Shown in pieces: positions 33,898 through 42,851 of a stretch of DNA of 64,000 nucleotides (the first letter of the stretch is position 1; every line of letters begins with the position of its first letter). Below the pieces are notes generated by a model. The model saw nothing but the letters and a program-made list of their open reading frames with translations, did not search any database and was not told the DNA's origin. The translations under genes were made by a program, and so were the position numbers. The stretch covers positions 124,001-188,000 of the forward strand of contig NZ_SWJG01000002.1 of assembly GCF_005870035.1 (NCBI RefSeq). The letters run 5' to 3'. Source of the DNA: Spirosoma lacussanchae (GTDB lineage: Bacteria; Bacteroidota; Bacteroidia; Cytophagales; Spirosomataceae).

Positions 33898-35103
33898 CTA
33901 GCGCAGGTGCTCCAGCCGGTCCAGCATTTCCAGGCAGGCCCGGCTGTTGTGATACGGACATTTCCACATGCTGATCTTGTCGTTTCCGAGCACCTTGTGG
34001 TTCGCGTCAACGCCCATGAACCATTCGCCGTTTTTAGTGTCAAGCAGGTATTTCTTGGTAAACTCCCAGCTGGCTATCGATTTATCGAGAAAGGGCTTCT
34101 CACTGGTGAGCTGATAAGCGTTCAGGAAGCCAACCATGGCTTCGGCCATCACCCACCACGAGCGCTCCTGGTTGAGGTGCCGGGTGTCGGGCTCGTATTC
34201 GTAGTTCATGCCTCCGTCAGCCGCGTAGCCATCGGTAGCTGCGCGGGCCATGTTTATACCCAGAGCCCGGATTTGTCGTTGAAGCGGTTTATCGGCGGGA
34301 TTTCTGGCGGCCAGCACGTCAGCGGCTTCGGGGAGGAGCCAGGAAGCTTCGATGTCGTGACCATACGAAACGGCGGTTCGGCGTACCTGCCAGTTGTCGT
34401 CCATGAACAGGTTCATGCGGTACGTTCTGGGGTCAACGATATGGTTCGTGAATACGGCCAGCATACCCCGTATCTGATCGGCTACGGTCTTGTCGGGCCA
34501 GACGCGGTACAGGGCCGTGAACGACTCCAGAATATGAAGGTGCGTATTCATGGTCTTGGTTTCCTGCCTGTCGGACTTGCTGAGAATGTAATCCGTAGTA
34601 GCTGACCAGTTGCGGGCAAAGGCTTCGCGAAAACCGCCTTTCTTCGGATCATAGGCGTGGCGGACCATAGTCTGGAAAATCTCTTTAGCCAGTACCAGGG
34701 CAGGCGCGGAGCCGGTAGCGCGGGCGTACTCACTTAGCCCGTAGAGCGTGAATGCCTGCCCATATAGCTGCTTGATCGGTTGTTTTGGCTGGCCTTTGGC
34801 GGTAACCGACCAATACACTCCGCCGTATTGTGGATCGACAAAATGCTGCCTGATGTACTGAAAGGCCTGGTCGGCAATGGGGCGGTAATCGTCGTGCTGC
34901 GTGTGGATCAGCGCGGCCGAAAACGTCCAGAGAATTCGGCTGTTCAGCACAATGCCTTTATCCGCATCAGGATCGGGGCGGTTCTGATAATCGACCCGGC
35001 CGTAGAAACCGCCGTTGACCGGATCGGGCGCGTAGCGCTGCCAGTAGGCCAAAATATCCTTATGTTCCTGCCTGAGTTCGGCCCTGAGTCGGGAAAAGTC
35101 CAT
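33898..35103 (-). CDS. Cellobiose 2-epimerase/N-acylglucosamine 2-epimerase family enzyme
   Basis: 401 residues from the ATG at 35103. It is an (alpha/alpha)6 barrel of the AGE family. Key segments are DPVNGGFYGRVDYQ, LNSRILWTFSAAL, GVYWSVT, the catalytic-His regions NTHLHILESFTAL, YGHDIEASWLL and CPYHNSRACLEM, and QERSWWVMAEAM. These three histidines match the general acid/base set of cellobiose 2-epimerases, which turn cellobiose or other beta-1,4-glucose/mannose disaccharides into the 2-epimer. There is no signal peptide. It sits between two transport loci and may work on sugars brought in by the SusC/SusD pair, though it does not share a transcript with them. Confidence 0.9.
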   Translation of the reverse strand: MDFSRLRAELRQEHKDILAYWQRYAPDPVNGGFYGRVDYQNRPDPDADKGIVLNSRILWTFSAALIHTQHDDYRPIADQAFQYIRQHFVDPQYGGVYWSVTAKGQPKQPIKQLYGQAFTLYGLSEYARATGSAPALVLAKEIFQTMVRHAYDPKKGGFREAFARNWSATTDYILSKSDRQETKTMNTHLHILESFTALYRVWPDKTVADQIRGMLAVFTNHIVDPRTYRMNLFMDDNWQVRRTAVSYGHDIEASWLLPEAADVLAARNPADKPLQRQIRALGINMARAATDGYAADGGMNYEYEPDTRHLNQERSWWVMAEAMVGFLNAYQLTSEKPFLDKSIASWEFTKKYLLDTKNGEWFMGVDANHKVLGNDKISMWKCPYHNSRACLEMLDRLEHLR

Positions 35104-35115
35104 CGGTAACGATTG

Positions 35116-35179
35116 ATGAGTTATGCATGGTGAGCGCCCTCCACTCGACACGTGTTGGTCACCATCATGCATAACTCAT
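35116..35179. repeat. Imperfect inverted repeat between two minus-strand genes
   Basis: ATGAGTTATGCATGGTGA (35116-35133) is the reverse complement of 35159-35179 except for three extra bases in the right arm. The arms enclose 25 bases. A transcript would form a long hairpin between the epimerase and the upstream small protein gene. Confidence 0.65.
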
Positions 35180-35185
35180 TATCGC

Positions 35186-35452
35186 TTACTTTCTACTGCC
35201 ATTGCGGCTGCCGCTGTGACCAGAGTGACCGTGGCCACCCCGTTCTTCGGCCAGTTCGGCTTTTGATTTGCCATGCAGCGCCGGGTCGTGCTCGTCTTCG
35301 GGTCCCTGCTTACTTTTATTGGAATTAGTCATTGTCTGCTCGGCGTTGGGGCGCAGGCCGCTCGTGTCGCGGGCCTCGTGGTTGCGCGTATGCTCGCCAT
35401 GCGGCCGTTTGTCATTCGAGCCGGGCTGGTCGGTGGTTTTGTTGTTAGCCAT
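35186..35452 (-). CDS. Small hydrophilic His/Gly/Asn-rich protein
   Basis: 88 residues from the ATG at 35452. Every part is polar: Asn/Thr-rich start, ARDTSGLRPNAEQ in the middle, HGKSKAELAEERGGHGHSGH near the end. No membrane helix, signal or cysteine is present. It looks like small disordered stress proteins seen in Bacteroidota, and the HxKSKAELAEERG segment resembles a short conserved motif in such proteins. It could bind metals through its His cluster. Function unknown. It lies between the inverted repeat and a strong terminator. Confidence 0.7.
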   Translation of the reverse strand: MANNKTTDQPGSNDKRPHGEHTRNHEARDTSGLRPNAEQTMTNSNKSKQGPEDEHDPALHGKSKAELAEERGGHGHSGHSGSRNGSRK

Positions 35453-35512
35453 GTTGTTAGTCGAGTTGTTTAGTAGGATAATAACCCGACCCGAGTGGGT
35501 ATTGTTTATACG

Positions 35513-35547
35513 AAGACGCCCCCGCTGACTATCAGCGGGGGCGTCTT
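35513..35547 (-). terminator. Strong Rho-independent terminator of the susC-susD operon
   Basis: A perfect 16-bp stem (35513-35528 with 35532-35547) with a three-base loop, AAGACGCCCCCGCTGA on the left arm. It lies 24 bases after the susD stop. Confidence 0.88.
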
Positions 35548-35570
35548 GATGCACGGGAACTATCCGTTAC

Positions 35571-37328
35571 TTAATAGTTCGGGTTTTGTTTCAGCACGTC
35601 GCGGCCCTGGTAGTCGATCTGGGTCTGCGGAATTGGCATGTATTCATCTTTACCCGCCGTAAATCTGGCACCGGCGTAGCCCGTTGGCAGCCGCTGGCTT
35701 TCGTAGGCAATGAAGGCATTCAGCACCTGAGCGGCATTCCCCCAGCGAACGAGGTCGTAGAAACGGTGGCCTTCGCCCGACAGCTCCAGTTTGCGCTCAA
35801 ACTGAACGGCCGTACGAGCGGCTTCTTTGCTGGCAAATGGGGTCGTATAGTTGCTGATCACGTAATTAGCGGCATTGGTGCCATCCGGTGCTTTTACCCA
35901 GGTCGTACGATTGGCAGCCCGTGTCCGAACCCGGTTTATATAGGTACGGGCGGTTTCCAGACTCCCAACTTCAATTTCAACTTCAGCGGCCATCAGCAGT
36001 ACGTCGGCAAAGCGGATGATGTTGTAGTTGATGGCCGAATAGCCATTAGTCCAGGAGCTTACGTCGGTCAGGGTTTTGTCCTGCGATTTGTAGAAGATAA
36101 ACTTCTTGGGCGAGTATGGCCCCGCAAAGCTCTGATCGCGAATCCAGTCAAGACCGGGGTGGATTGACCAGTCGAGGTAGGGGATACCCCGGCGCCCGAT
36201 CGACCAGTCGAGCCGTGGATCAACAGGGCCAGCGTCGGGGGTGAAAGGCGTTTTGGAGTCGATACCCTGGTCATTCTTCAGCTGATTGGCACCGGTGTTG
36301 TACGACCCGTCCAGCAGCGGCAGCCCGTTGGCGTTTACCCGGAACGAGTTCGCCAGTTCGAAGCTAGGGGCAAAGAACCCGCAGCAGCCCGCCGGACCGT
36401 TCGATCCCGTGTTGTAGGGGAAGTTAAGGTCCAGCTCCTGCGCCGAGTTACTTACCGAACCGGTGTTGGCGGCTGCCTGGGTGGCAAAGATCGATTCGGC
36501 GTTGTTTTCCGTGGCTGCGTTGAACACATCGGTATAGTTAGCGGCCAGATCATACTTGGTTCCTCTGGCCGTTACGCCCTCGGCAATAACCTGATCGAAC
36601 AGGGGCTTGGCTTCGGTATATTTTTTCTGGTACAGATAGGCTTTGGCCAGGTAGGCGGTAGCGGCCCACTTATTAGCCCGGCCAGCCGCACTTTGGGTAG
36701 CGGGCAGGTTTGTCTGGGCGTACTTGAGATCCTCTTCAATCTTGGGCCAGATATCGGTGTTGTTCGGTACTTTCTCGATACCTGATCCGTAATCGACGGT
36801 TTCGTCGATGTACGGTACCATGTTGAACGACCGCTTCAGCTCAAAATAATAGTGGGCCCGCAGGAAGCGCGCTTCGGCCGAGATCCGTTTTTTGTCGTCG
36901 TCCGACACATCGGCTGCGGCCTGCGGAATGGCGCGCAGTACGGCGTTGGCCCGGCTGATTCCTTCGTACATACCCCGCCATTTGTCGTTTACGTCGCCGT
37001 TGGTAGGCAGCAGCTCGAACCGCTGGAAGGTGGTGAAGTTACTGTTACCGCCCGCATCGCCGGGGTTGGAGCCTTTGTTGGCATCGCCCCCCGATACGCT
37101 GCCGCGTACCCAGTTAAACGAGCTGGCTGCCCGCGAAAAACCGCGTCCGTTCAGCTGAGCGTAGGTGGAGATGAGTGTACTTTCAATACCGGCTTTGCTA
37201 AAGAGCTGGCTGTCTCCACCGCGCAACGTGCCGGTGGGGGACAGGTCCAGAAATTTGTCGCTACAGGCGAAGGTGACCAGCGATAGCATGGCCGTTAGGG
37301 TTATTCCTTTTATAATCGGCTTTTTCAT
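35571..37328 (-). CDS. RagB/SusD family nutrient-uptake outer membrane lipoprotein
   Basis: 585 residues, full length. The signal ends in a lipobox (MLSLVTFACSDKFLDL) with Cys at about 22. The early motif FLDLSPTGTLRGGDSQLFS, the helices MYEGISRANAVLRAIPQA, RFLRAHYYFELKRSF and AYLAKAYLYQKKYTEA, and the typical ending (RKLELSGEGHRFYDLVRWGN, GKDEYMPIPQTQIDYQGRD, LKQNPNY) are all present. It is the surface-binding partner of the SusC-like channel encoded 77 bases upstream on the same strand. The substrate is unknown; no glycoside hydrolase follows, so the pair may take up peptides, oligosaccharides or other compounds. Confidence 0.96.
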   Translation of the reverse strand: MKKPIIKGITLTAMLSLVTFACSDKFLDLSPTGTLRGGDSQLFSKAGIESTLISTYAQLNGRGFSRAASSFNWVRGSVSGGDANKGSNPGDAGGNSNFTTFQRFELLPTNGDVNDKWRGMYEGISRANAVLRAIPQAAADVSDDDKKRISAEARFLRAHYYFELKRSFNMVPYIDETVDYGSGIEKVPNNTDIWPKIEEDLKYAQTNLPATQSAAGRANKWAATAYLAKAYLYQKKYTEAKPLFDQVIAEGVTARGTKYDLAANYTDVFNAATENNAESIFATQAAANTGSVSNSAQELDLNFPYNTGSNGPAGCCGFFAPSFELANSFRVNANGLPLLDGSYNTGANQLKNDQGIDSKTPFTPDAGPVDPRLDWSIGRRGIPYLDWSIHPGLDWIRDQSFAGPYSPKKFIFYKSQDKTLTDVSSWTNGYSAINYNIIRFADVLLMAAEVEIEVGSLETARTYINRVRTRAANRTTWVKAPDGTNAANYVISNYTTPFASKEAARTAVQFERKLELSGEGHRFYDLVRWGNAAQVLNAFIAYESQRLPTGYAGARFTAGKDEYMPIPQTQIDYQGRDVLKQNPNY

Positions 37329-37405
37329 GATCAGATTTTACAGACGTTTATAAGCTGACAGGCGGTATGGCGGGGCCAATTCCGCCTGTCATGACTCTGT
37401 TAGGG

Positions 37406-40400
37406 TTAGAAACCAAAGCTTAGTCCAACGTTGTAGCCACGGGTAACCGGGTAGTTACCAACGTCGATACCGAAGTTGGTATCAGCCGAGCCACCTACGG
37501 CCGGGTCGAGACCGGTGTATTTCGTAGCGGTGAACAGGTTGGTAGCCGACAGCGACAACCGCAGGCGGCTCAGGTTGATCCGGTCGAGCAGCGCGTTCGG
37601 GAACGTGTAGCCAACCGTGAGGTACTGCATCCGGGCGTACGATCCGTTCTCCACGTAGTAGGAGTTGATCTGCGTGTTGGTGCTGAAGTTAGAGGCCGAC
37701 TCAAAAATGGGGATCGTGGTGTTCGTGTTCTGTGGCGTCCACGAATCTTTCACCCGCGCACTAACGGCGGCTCCCGTAAACGACGGATAGAAATCGGTGA
37801 ACCAGCGGGCGTTGTTAAAGATCTGGTTACCCAGCGACGCATACAGGTTGGTATTCAGGTCGAACCCTCTGTACTTTAGGGTCAGGGTGATACTACCGGT
37901 AAACTTCGGAATCGGGCTGCCCAGGAACTGCCGGTCGTTATCATCGATGGTGCCGTTGCCGTCGGTGTCGGCATATTTGAAGCGACCCGGAGCCGCCCCA
38001 CTCTGCGTGGGCGAACCCGACACATCTTCGCGGCTTTGGAACAGGCCAATCACTTTGTATCCATAGAACGACGACAGCGCGTGGCCGGGCTGGTTCCGCA
38101 CTACCGCCGGCAGACGGGTACCACCACCGGTGAAGTAAGGAACCGACGGGTCGATGGCCGTAATTTTGTTGTCCAGGATGCTACCGATACCGGTAACCTC
38201 ATAGCTGAGGTCGCCCGAAATAGTGCCGCGGTTCGTGATCAGCAGGTCGATACCCTGGTTCCGCATACCGGCCAGGTTCAGGAACGGAGCGCTGGCCAGT
38301 GTTCCCACAACGCCGGGCAGCGCCAGCTGATACAGCAGATCCTTGGTATCTTTCCGCCATACGTCGAGCACAACTTCCAGTTTGTTGTTGAAGAACGCGC
38401 CGTCGATACCGATGTTCGACGAGATACTGGTTTCCCATTTGGCATTCGGGTTGCCAATCTGGCTCCGGTAGAAGCCGGGCGCAATGGCCGTGTTACCGCC
38501 GTTGATGTCGTAGCCGTTGCCGGGGTTCGACGCGTAGAGGCTATACTGGTTGGTCGAGCTCAGGAAGTTGGAGTTACCCATAAGCCCATAGCCACCCCGG
38601 ATTTTCAGGTCCGATATCCACGGCATGCTCTTCAGGAACTCTTCCGACGAAATACGCCAGGCGGCCGAGAAGGCCGGGAATACGCCATAGCGGTTCGAGG
38701 CACCAAATTGCGAGGACCCGTCGCGACGAACAACGCCCGTCAGAATGTACTTGTCGTTGTAGGTGTACCGAACCTGACCGAAGAGCGAGTAGAAGTTGTT
38801 ACCCAGGCCGTAGTAGCTGTTTACCAGTCGCGACGAACCCGGCGTTGTGGTGCTGAGGGTCACGTAGTTCGGGTCCGTGGTTGACGGGTTGATACCGGTA
38901 CCGTTGATGCCCCGGCCACTTCCTGTATTCAGGGCTTCGACGCCGGCCAGCGCGCTGATGTCGTGGATGCCGAACGTCTTCTTGTACTGAGCCGTGTTGG
39001 TGAACGTCCAGGCCAGACCCGTATTGGCGCCTTCGCCGTAGGTGTAGTTGGTGTTGTTCTCGGAGTTCTCGTACTGGGCGCGGCTGTAGAAGTTGTTGTA
39101 ATTGGCAAAGTACGTACCACCCAGGCTGCTGCGGAGTGTCAACGCCGGAATCACGTCGTACTCGAGGTAGGCATTACCGAAGCCAAACAAGGTATAGTTC
39201 AGGTTGTCGGCTGAGCTCTGGCGGTTGGCAACGGGGTTGCGCGGGTTGTTGAAGCCAGGCGCTTTGGTACCAGCATACCCACCAAACGAGTTGTATACCG
39301 GAATGATGGGAGGCATCCGGAACGCCAGCAGCACGTCGTTTTCGTCTGACGCTACGCTGGAGTTGTTGTTGGTGTTGTTGCCGAGCGAGCTGCCTGTACC
39401 ACCCTGTAAGCCAGTAGCCGATACATAGGCAAACTGCAGGTTCTCGCCAAACCGGATTTTCTTGGTAACGTCAAATTCGGTATTGGCCCGGAAGGTGTAG
39501 CGCGAGAAGTTGTTATTGGTGATGATACCCGCCTGATTCTGTACGCCAAGGCTCAGGTAATACCGGCTGTATTCGGTACCGCCCTGGAAACCCAGTGTAT
39601 GCCGCTGCAGCGGAGCTACCCGGGTAATTTCCCGGTACCAGTCAGTGCCTGCTTTATTAGCCGGAATAACCAGGTAGGTGTTGTTGGGGTCGGTATTGTA
39701 CTTGAGCCGTTCGGCTTCCAGATCAACCGAGCCAACCACGCCTACCGTATTGCCTACCAGGAGATAGTCGGGGAGAACGGGGGTCTGGCCCGATCCGTAC
39801 TGGCCGTTGGCAATACCCGTAAAGCTGTTGGGGCCTGCTGTGCCACCGGCCTGAAAAATGTCGTTCCGACGCGCCTGCCAGGTCCAGTCGGCCTGCTCCT
39901 GCGGATTCAGGATAGGCAGGCTTTTGCCGGGATCGGTAGCGCCGAACAACCCGTCGTAGCTTACGCTCAGCTTCTGCGCACGGCGCTGTCCTTTCTTGGT
40001 GGTCAGAACGATAACGCCGGCAGCGGCCCGGGCCCCGTAAATCGACGCCGAGGCCGCATCTTTCAGCACGGTTGTGGTTTCGATGTCGTCAGGAGCGATG
40101 AACTGCGCGGTCTGGGTAGGTACGCCATCCACCACATAAAGCGGCTGGTTACCACCGAACGAGCCGAAGCCCCGCACCCGAATCTGGCTGCTCGTTCCCG
40201 GCTGTCCGTTGGTGATAACGGTTACCCCGGCCACGCGGCCCTGTAACTGCTGCTCGACGTTGGTCGACGGAACAACCCGCAGCTGGGCAGGCTTTACCGT
40301 TGAAACGGCACCGGTTACGTCACGACGGTTTTCGGTCGAGTAACCCGTTACGACCACTTCCTGGAGGGCCGTAGCGTCTTCGGCCAGGGTGATATTGATG

Positions 40401-40684
40401 GTACTCTGATTGCCTACGGGGACTTCCTGGGTTTTGTACCCAATGGCCGAAACGACCAGTACTGGATTAGACCCCTGAACATTGATCGAGAACTTGCCTT
40501 CAGCGTCGGTAGCGGTACCGGTTTGCGTACCTTTCAGCACCACATTGACACCAGGTACAGCACCTTCTGCACTAGTGATTACGCCGGTAAGCCGACGGTC
40601 CTGAGCTTGCACGCTCAGAACGCAGAGCAGCATAAATGCGCTCAGGAGTGCAGGCTGTAAAAACCTGAGTAGCCTTGTCTTCAT
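37406..40684 (-). CDS. SusC/RagA family TonB-linked outer membrane protein
   Basis: 1092 residues. A signal peptide (ending SVQAQ) is followed by a carboxypeptidase-like domain (about 30-110, GVITSAEGAVPGVNVVLKGT), the TonB-box region LQEVVVTGYSTENRRDVTGA, the plug (about 120-235, with IRVRGFGSFGGNQPLYVVDG and the family signature DAASASIYGARAAAGVIVLT) and a large barrel ending in VGLSFGF. It is the energised channel of the pair with the downstream SusD. A promoter is visible upstream. The AGE epimerase and the small His-rich protein lie beyond the terminator. Confidence 0.96.
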   Translation of the reverse strand: MKTRLLRFLQPALLSAFMLLCVLSVQAQDRRLTGVITSAEGAVPGVNVVLKGTQTGTATDAEGKFSINVQGSNPVLVVSAIGYKTQEVPVGNQSTINITLAEDATALQEVVVTGYSTENRRDVTGAVSTVKPAQLRVVPSTNVEQQLQGRVAGVTVITNGQPGTSSQIRVRGFGSFGGNQPLYVVDGVPTQTAQFIAPDDIETTTVLKDAASASIYGARAAAGVIVLTTKKGQRRAQKLSVSYDGLFGATDPGKSLPILNPQEQADWTWQARRNDIFQAGGTAGPNSFTGIANGQYGSGQTPVLPDYLLVGNTVGVVGSVDLEAERLKYNTDPNNTYLVIPANKAGTDWYREITRVAPLQRHTLGFQGGTEYSRYYLSLGVQNQAGIITNNNFSRYTFRANTEFDVTKKIRFGENLQFAYVSATGLQGGTGSSLGNNTNNNSSVASDENDVLLAFRMPPIIPVYNSFGGYAGTKAPGFNNPRNPVANRQSSADNLNYTLFGFGNAYLEYDVIPALTLRSSLGGTYFANYNNFYSRAQYENSENNTNYTYGEGANTGLAWTFTNTAQYKKTFGIHDISALAGVEALNTGSGRGINGTGINPSTTDPNYVTLSTTTPGSSRLVNSYYGLGNNFYSLFGQVRYTYNDKYILTGVVRRDGSSQFGASNRYGVFPAFSAAWRISSEEFLKSMPWISDLKIRGGYGLMGNSNFLSSTNQYSLYASNPGNGYDINGGNTAIAPGFYRSQIGNPNAKWETSISSNIGIDGAFFNNKLEVVLDVWRKDTKDLLYQLALPGVVGTLASAPFLNLAGMRNQGIDLLITNRGTISGDLSYEVTGIGSILDNKITAIDPSVPYFTGGGTRLPAVVRNQPGHALSSFYGYKVIGLFQSREDVSGSPTQSGAAPGRFKYADTDGNGTIDDNDRQFLGSPIPKFTGSITLTLKYRGFDLNTNLYASLGNQIFNNARWFTDFYPSFTGAAVSARVKDSWTPQNTNTTIPIFESASNFSTNTQINSYYVENGSYARMQYLTVGYTFPNALLDRINLSRLRLSLSATNLFTATKYTGLDPAVGGSADTNFGIDVGNYPVTRGYNVGLSFGF

Positions 40685-40740
40685 GAGGTTAACGAGATTG
40701 GATTATTTGTGTGATTAATTTGGTTGGGCTGTAAATCTCA

Positions 40741-40772
40741 CAAATATTATATCTGTTAAATCATATTGCAAA
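40741..40772 (-). promoter_or_regulatory. Promoter of the susC-susD operon
   Basis: On the minus strand TTTG (40769-40772) is followed after 19 bases by TAATATTTG (40741-40749), close to the TAnnTTTG consensus with one extra base. The start of transcription would lie about 45-50 bases before the susC start at 40684. Confidence 0.6.
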
Positions 40773-41135
40773 GCCATAAAAATAGAAATTTGACGCTATC
40801 TAACTTGTTAGAGTACAATTTCTAAGTATATATACCTACAAAAACCAGGTATTTAGTGTATAATTGTGATTCGTGATGAAAAAAGAAAAAAAAATTAATG
40901 TCGGCAGGCGCTATCGCCAGACTGCTTGTTTACTTACAGAAGCATTTATTGGACTTTTTTGAGACACTTAGCCAGGCGTACTCGGTCGATGTATACGGGA
41001 TGAGAAAATTGGATGCGAAAAACCGGTGATGGCCTGCGAATTAGGTATGTATCAAGGAGAAACGTCTGGCTTTATAAGTGTATATACGACAGCCCGCAGA
41101 AATAGCGATAAAATGAGGGCAAACGGTAGGTTATC

Positions 41136-41157
41136 GGATAGGCTTGTACACCTATCC
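41136..41157 (+). promoter_or_regulatory. Small perfect inverted repeat ahead of the NFACT gene
   Basis: GGATAGG (41136-41142) and CCTATCC (41151-41157) pair exactly around CTTGTACA. It ends 17 bases before the start codon and could be an operator or a leader hairpin that affects translation. Confidence 0.45.
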
Positions 41158-41174
41158 TGTATCTTCACACAGTA

Positions 41175-42809
41175 ATGCATACAAACTATTATTTTCTGCG
41201 TCAGCTTGCGCCTGCGCTCGAGCCGCACTTGATGGGGCTGAAATTCATGGAATGCTTCAGCCAGGATCGTGATGAACTGGTACTGGTGTTTGCGCAGGCG
41301 CGGGGTAAGATCAACTACTACAAGCCGTTCTTCATCAAGGCAACGCTCCGCCCCGACTTTTCGGGACTGCTCTTTCCCGAAACAGTACAGCGGGCCCGTA
41401 CCAACAGCGTCAACCTGTTCGAGTCGCTGGTGGGTGAGGAAGGCGCCGGGCGGGCAGTGGTAGCCGTGACATCGTTTCTTAACGAACGCTGCCTGGCCAT
41501 CCGGCTCGAAGATGACTTCACCCTGCTGTTCAAATTTTTTGGTAACCGCCCCAACCTGCTGGCTTTTCAGGGAAACGAGGTGGTCGATCTGTTTAATCAG
41601 AACCTGGCTACCGATAACCAGTTGCTGCTCAGTGCTATGGACCGACCTATCGATCAGTCGTACGAAGCATTTGAGCGGGCGGGGTATGAGTATCGTAAGT
41701 TGTTTCCTACGTTTGGCAAGGTGGTCAATGACTACATCGGTCAACAGCAGCAGCGGTTGGGGATCGAGAGCGCCACGGAGCCCGACCGCCTGTGGGCGCT
41801 GGTTCAGGAAACGGTACGGGAACTGAGCGAGCCACACTACTACCTGACCCGGTTCAACTACAAACCGGCCTTGAGTTTACTGCCCATCAACGGGTCGGAC
41901 CCGGAGGTTCCCGTGCGGGTCTTCGACAATCCGATCGAAGCCGCCAATCGGTTTTTTATTGCCTATAACGGACTTAACACCTTTGAGCGGGAGAAAGCCG
42001 AGTTGCTGCGGCTGCTGGACAAACGACGGCGCCGGGCCGCTGCGCAGATTGAGGCTACCATGCAGCGACTCATTGCGCGCGAGGAAGGTGTGTCGCACGA
42101 GGAAATGGGGCATATCCTGATGGCCAATCTGCATGACATTCCGGAGGGGCAGGGCGGCCGGTCGCCCGAACGGATAACCTTATACGATTTTTACCGCGAC
42201 CAGCCGGTTACGCTTAAACTCAAGCCCGACCTGAGCCCGCAGAAGAACGCCGAAAATTTCTACCGGAAAGCTAAAAATGAGAAAATAGAGGAAGAACACC
42301 TGACGGGGCAGGTGGCCGATCGGGAGGCCGAGCTGGTTCGGATCGATCAGTACAAACAGACGCTGACCGACATCAGAACGCTGAAAGAATTGCGTCGCTT
42401 TATCAAGCAGCATCACCTGATGGCTTCGGAAACGGGTGCCGTCGACGACGAAGCGGCTCCGCTCTTTAAGGAAGTTATGGTAGAAGGGTTTCGAATCTTG
42501 ATTGGCCGCAATGCCAAAAACAACGATCTGCTCACCCAGAAATTCTCGTATAAAGACGACCTGTGGCTCCACGCCCGGGATGTATCGGGCTCGCACGTGC
42601 TGATCAAGTACCGGGCCGGGAAACCCTTTCCGAAAACGGTCATCGAACGGGCGGCCGAGCTGGCCGCCTGGTATTCAAAACGCCGGACCGATAGCCTGTG
42701 TCCGGTTATTGTAACGCCGAAAAAGTACGTCAGAAAACCCAAAGGACTGGCCGAAGGGCAGGTTGTTGTCGAAAAAGAAGACGTGGTGCTGGTTGAACCG
42801 AGGGGTTAA
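41175..42809 (+). CDS. NFACT-family ribosome quality control protein (RqcH-like)
   Basis: 544 residues. The NFACT-N domain covers about 1-260 (MHTNYYFLRQLAPALEPHL, GLLFPETVQRARTNSVNLFE). A long coiled-coil region follows at about 270-420 (LLRLLDKRRRRAAAQIEATM, LKPDLSPQKNAENFYRKAKN). The C-terminal NFACT-R domain starts at about 440 (FRILIGRNAKNNDLLTQKFS, DLWLHARDVSGSHVLIK, ERAAELAAWYSKRR, and VTPKKYVRKPKGLAEGQV). RqcH proteins bind stalled 50S subunits with peptidyl-tRNA and add Ala tails to mark the product for decay. The protein is cytoplasmic. It is alone on its strand, convergent with the glycosyltransferase. Confidence 0.92.
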   Translation: MHTNYYFLRQLAPALEPHLMGLKFMECFSQDRDELVLVFAQARGKINYYKPFFIKATLRPDFSGLLFPETVQRARTNSVNLFESLVGEEGAGRAVVAVTSFLNERCLAIRLEDDFTLLFKFFGNRPNLLAFQGNEVVDLFNQNLATDNQLLLSAMDRPIDQSYEAFERAGYEYRKLFPTFGKVVNDYIGQQQQRLGIESATEPDRLWALVQETVRELSEPHYYLTRFNYKPALSLLPINGSDPEVPVRVFDNPIEAANRFFIAYNGLNTFEREKAELLRLLDKRRRRAAAQIEATMQRLIAREEGVSHEEMGHILMANLHDIPEGQGGRSPERITLYDFYRDQPVTLKLKPDLSPQKNAENFYRKAKNEKIEEEHLTGQVADREAELVRIDQYKQTLTDIRTLKELRRFIKQHHLMASETGAVDDEAAPLFKEVMVEGFRILIGRNAKNNDLLTQKFSYKDDLWLHARDVSGSHVLIKYRAGKPFPKTVIERAAELAAWYSKRRTDSLCPVIVTPKKYVRKPKGLAEGQVVVEKEDVVLVEPRG

Positions 42810-42845
42810 TCGTGGGGCAGCGGCTGGTCAACCACTGCCCCACGA
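42810..42845. terminator. Hairpin between convergent genes (NFACT and glycosyltransferase)
   Basis: TCGTGGGGCAG (42810-42820) pairs exactly with CTGCCCCACGA (42835-42845) around a 14-base loop. It can stop transcription from both sides, though T runs are weak. Confidence 0.7.
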
Positions 42846-42851
42846 CCCAAT

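Larger units (their letters stand above)
40685..41174. other. 490-base divergent intergenic region
   Basis: AT-rich, with long A runs near 40880. It holds the susC promoter on the left and a small inverted repeat before the NFACT gene on the right. No gene, RNA or ECF-type site could be recognised in the middle. Confidence 0.6.
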
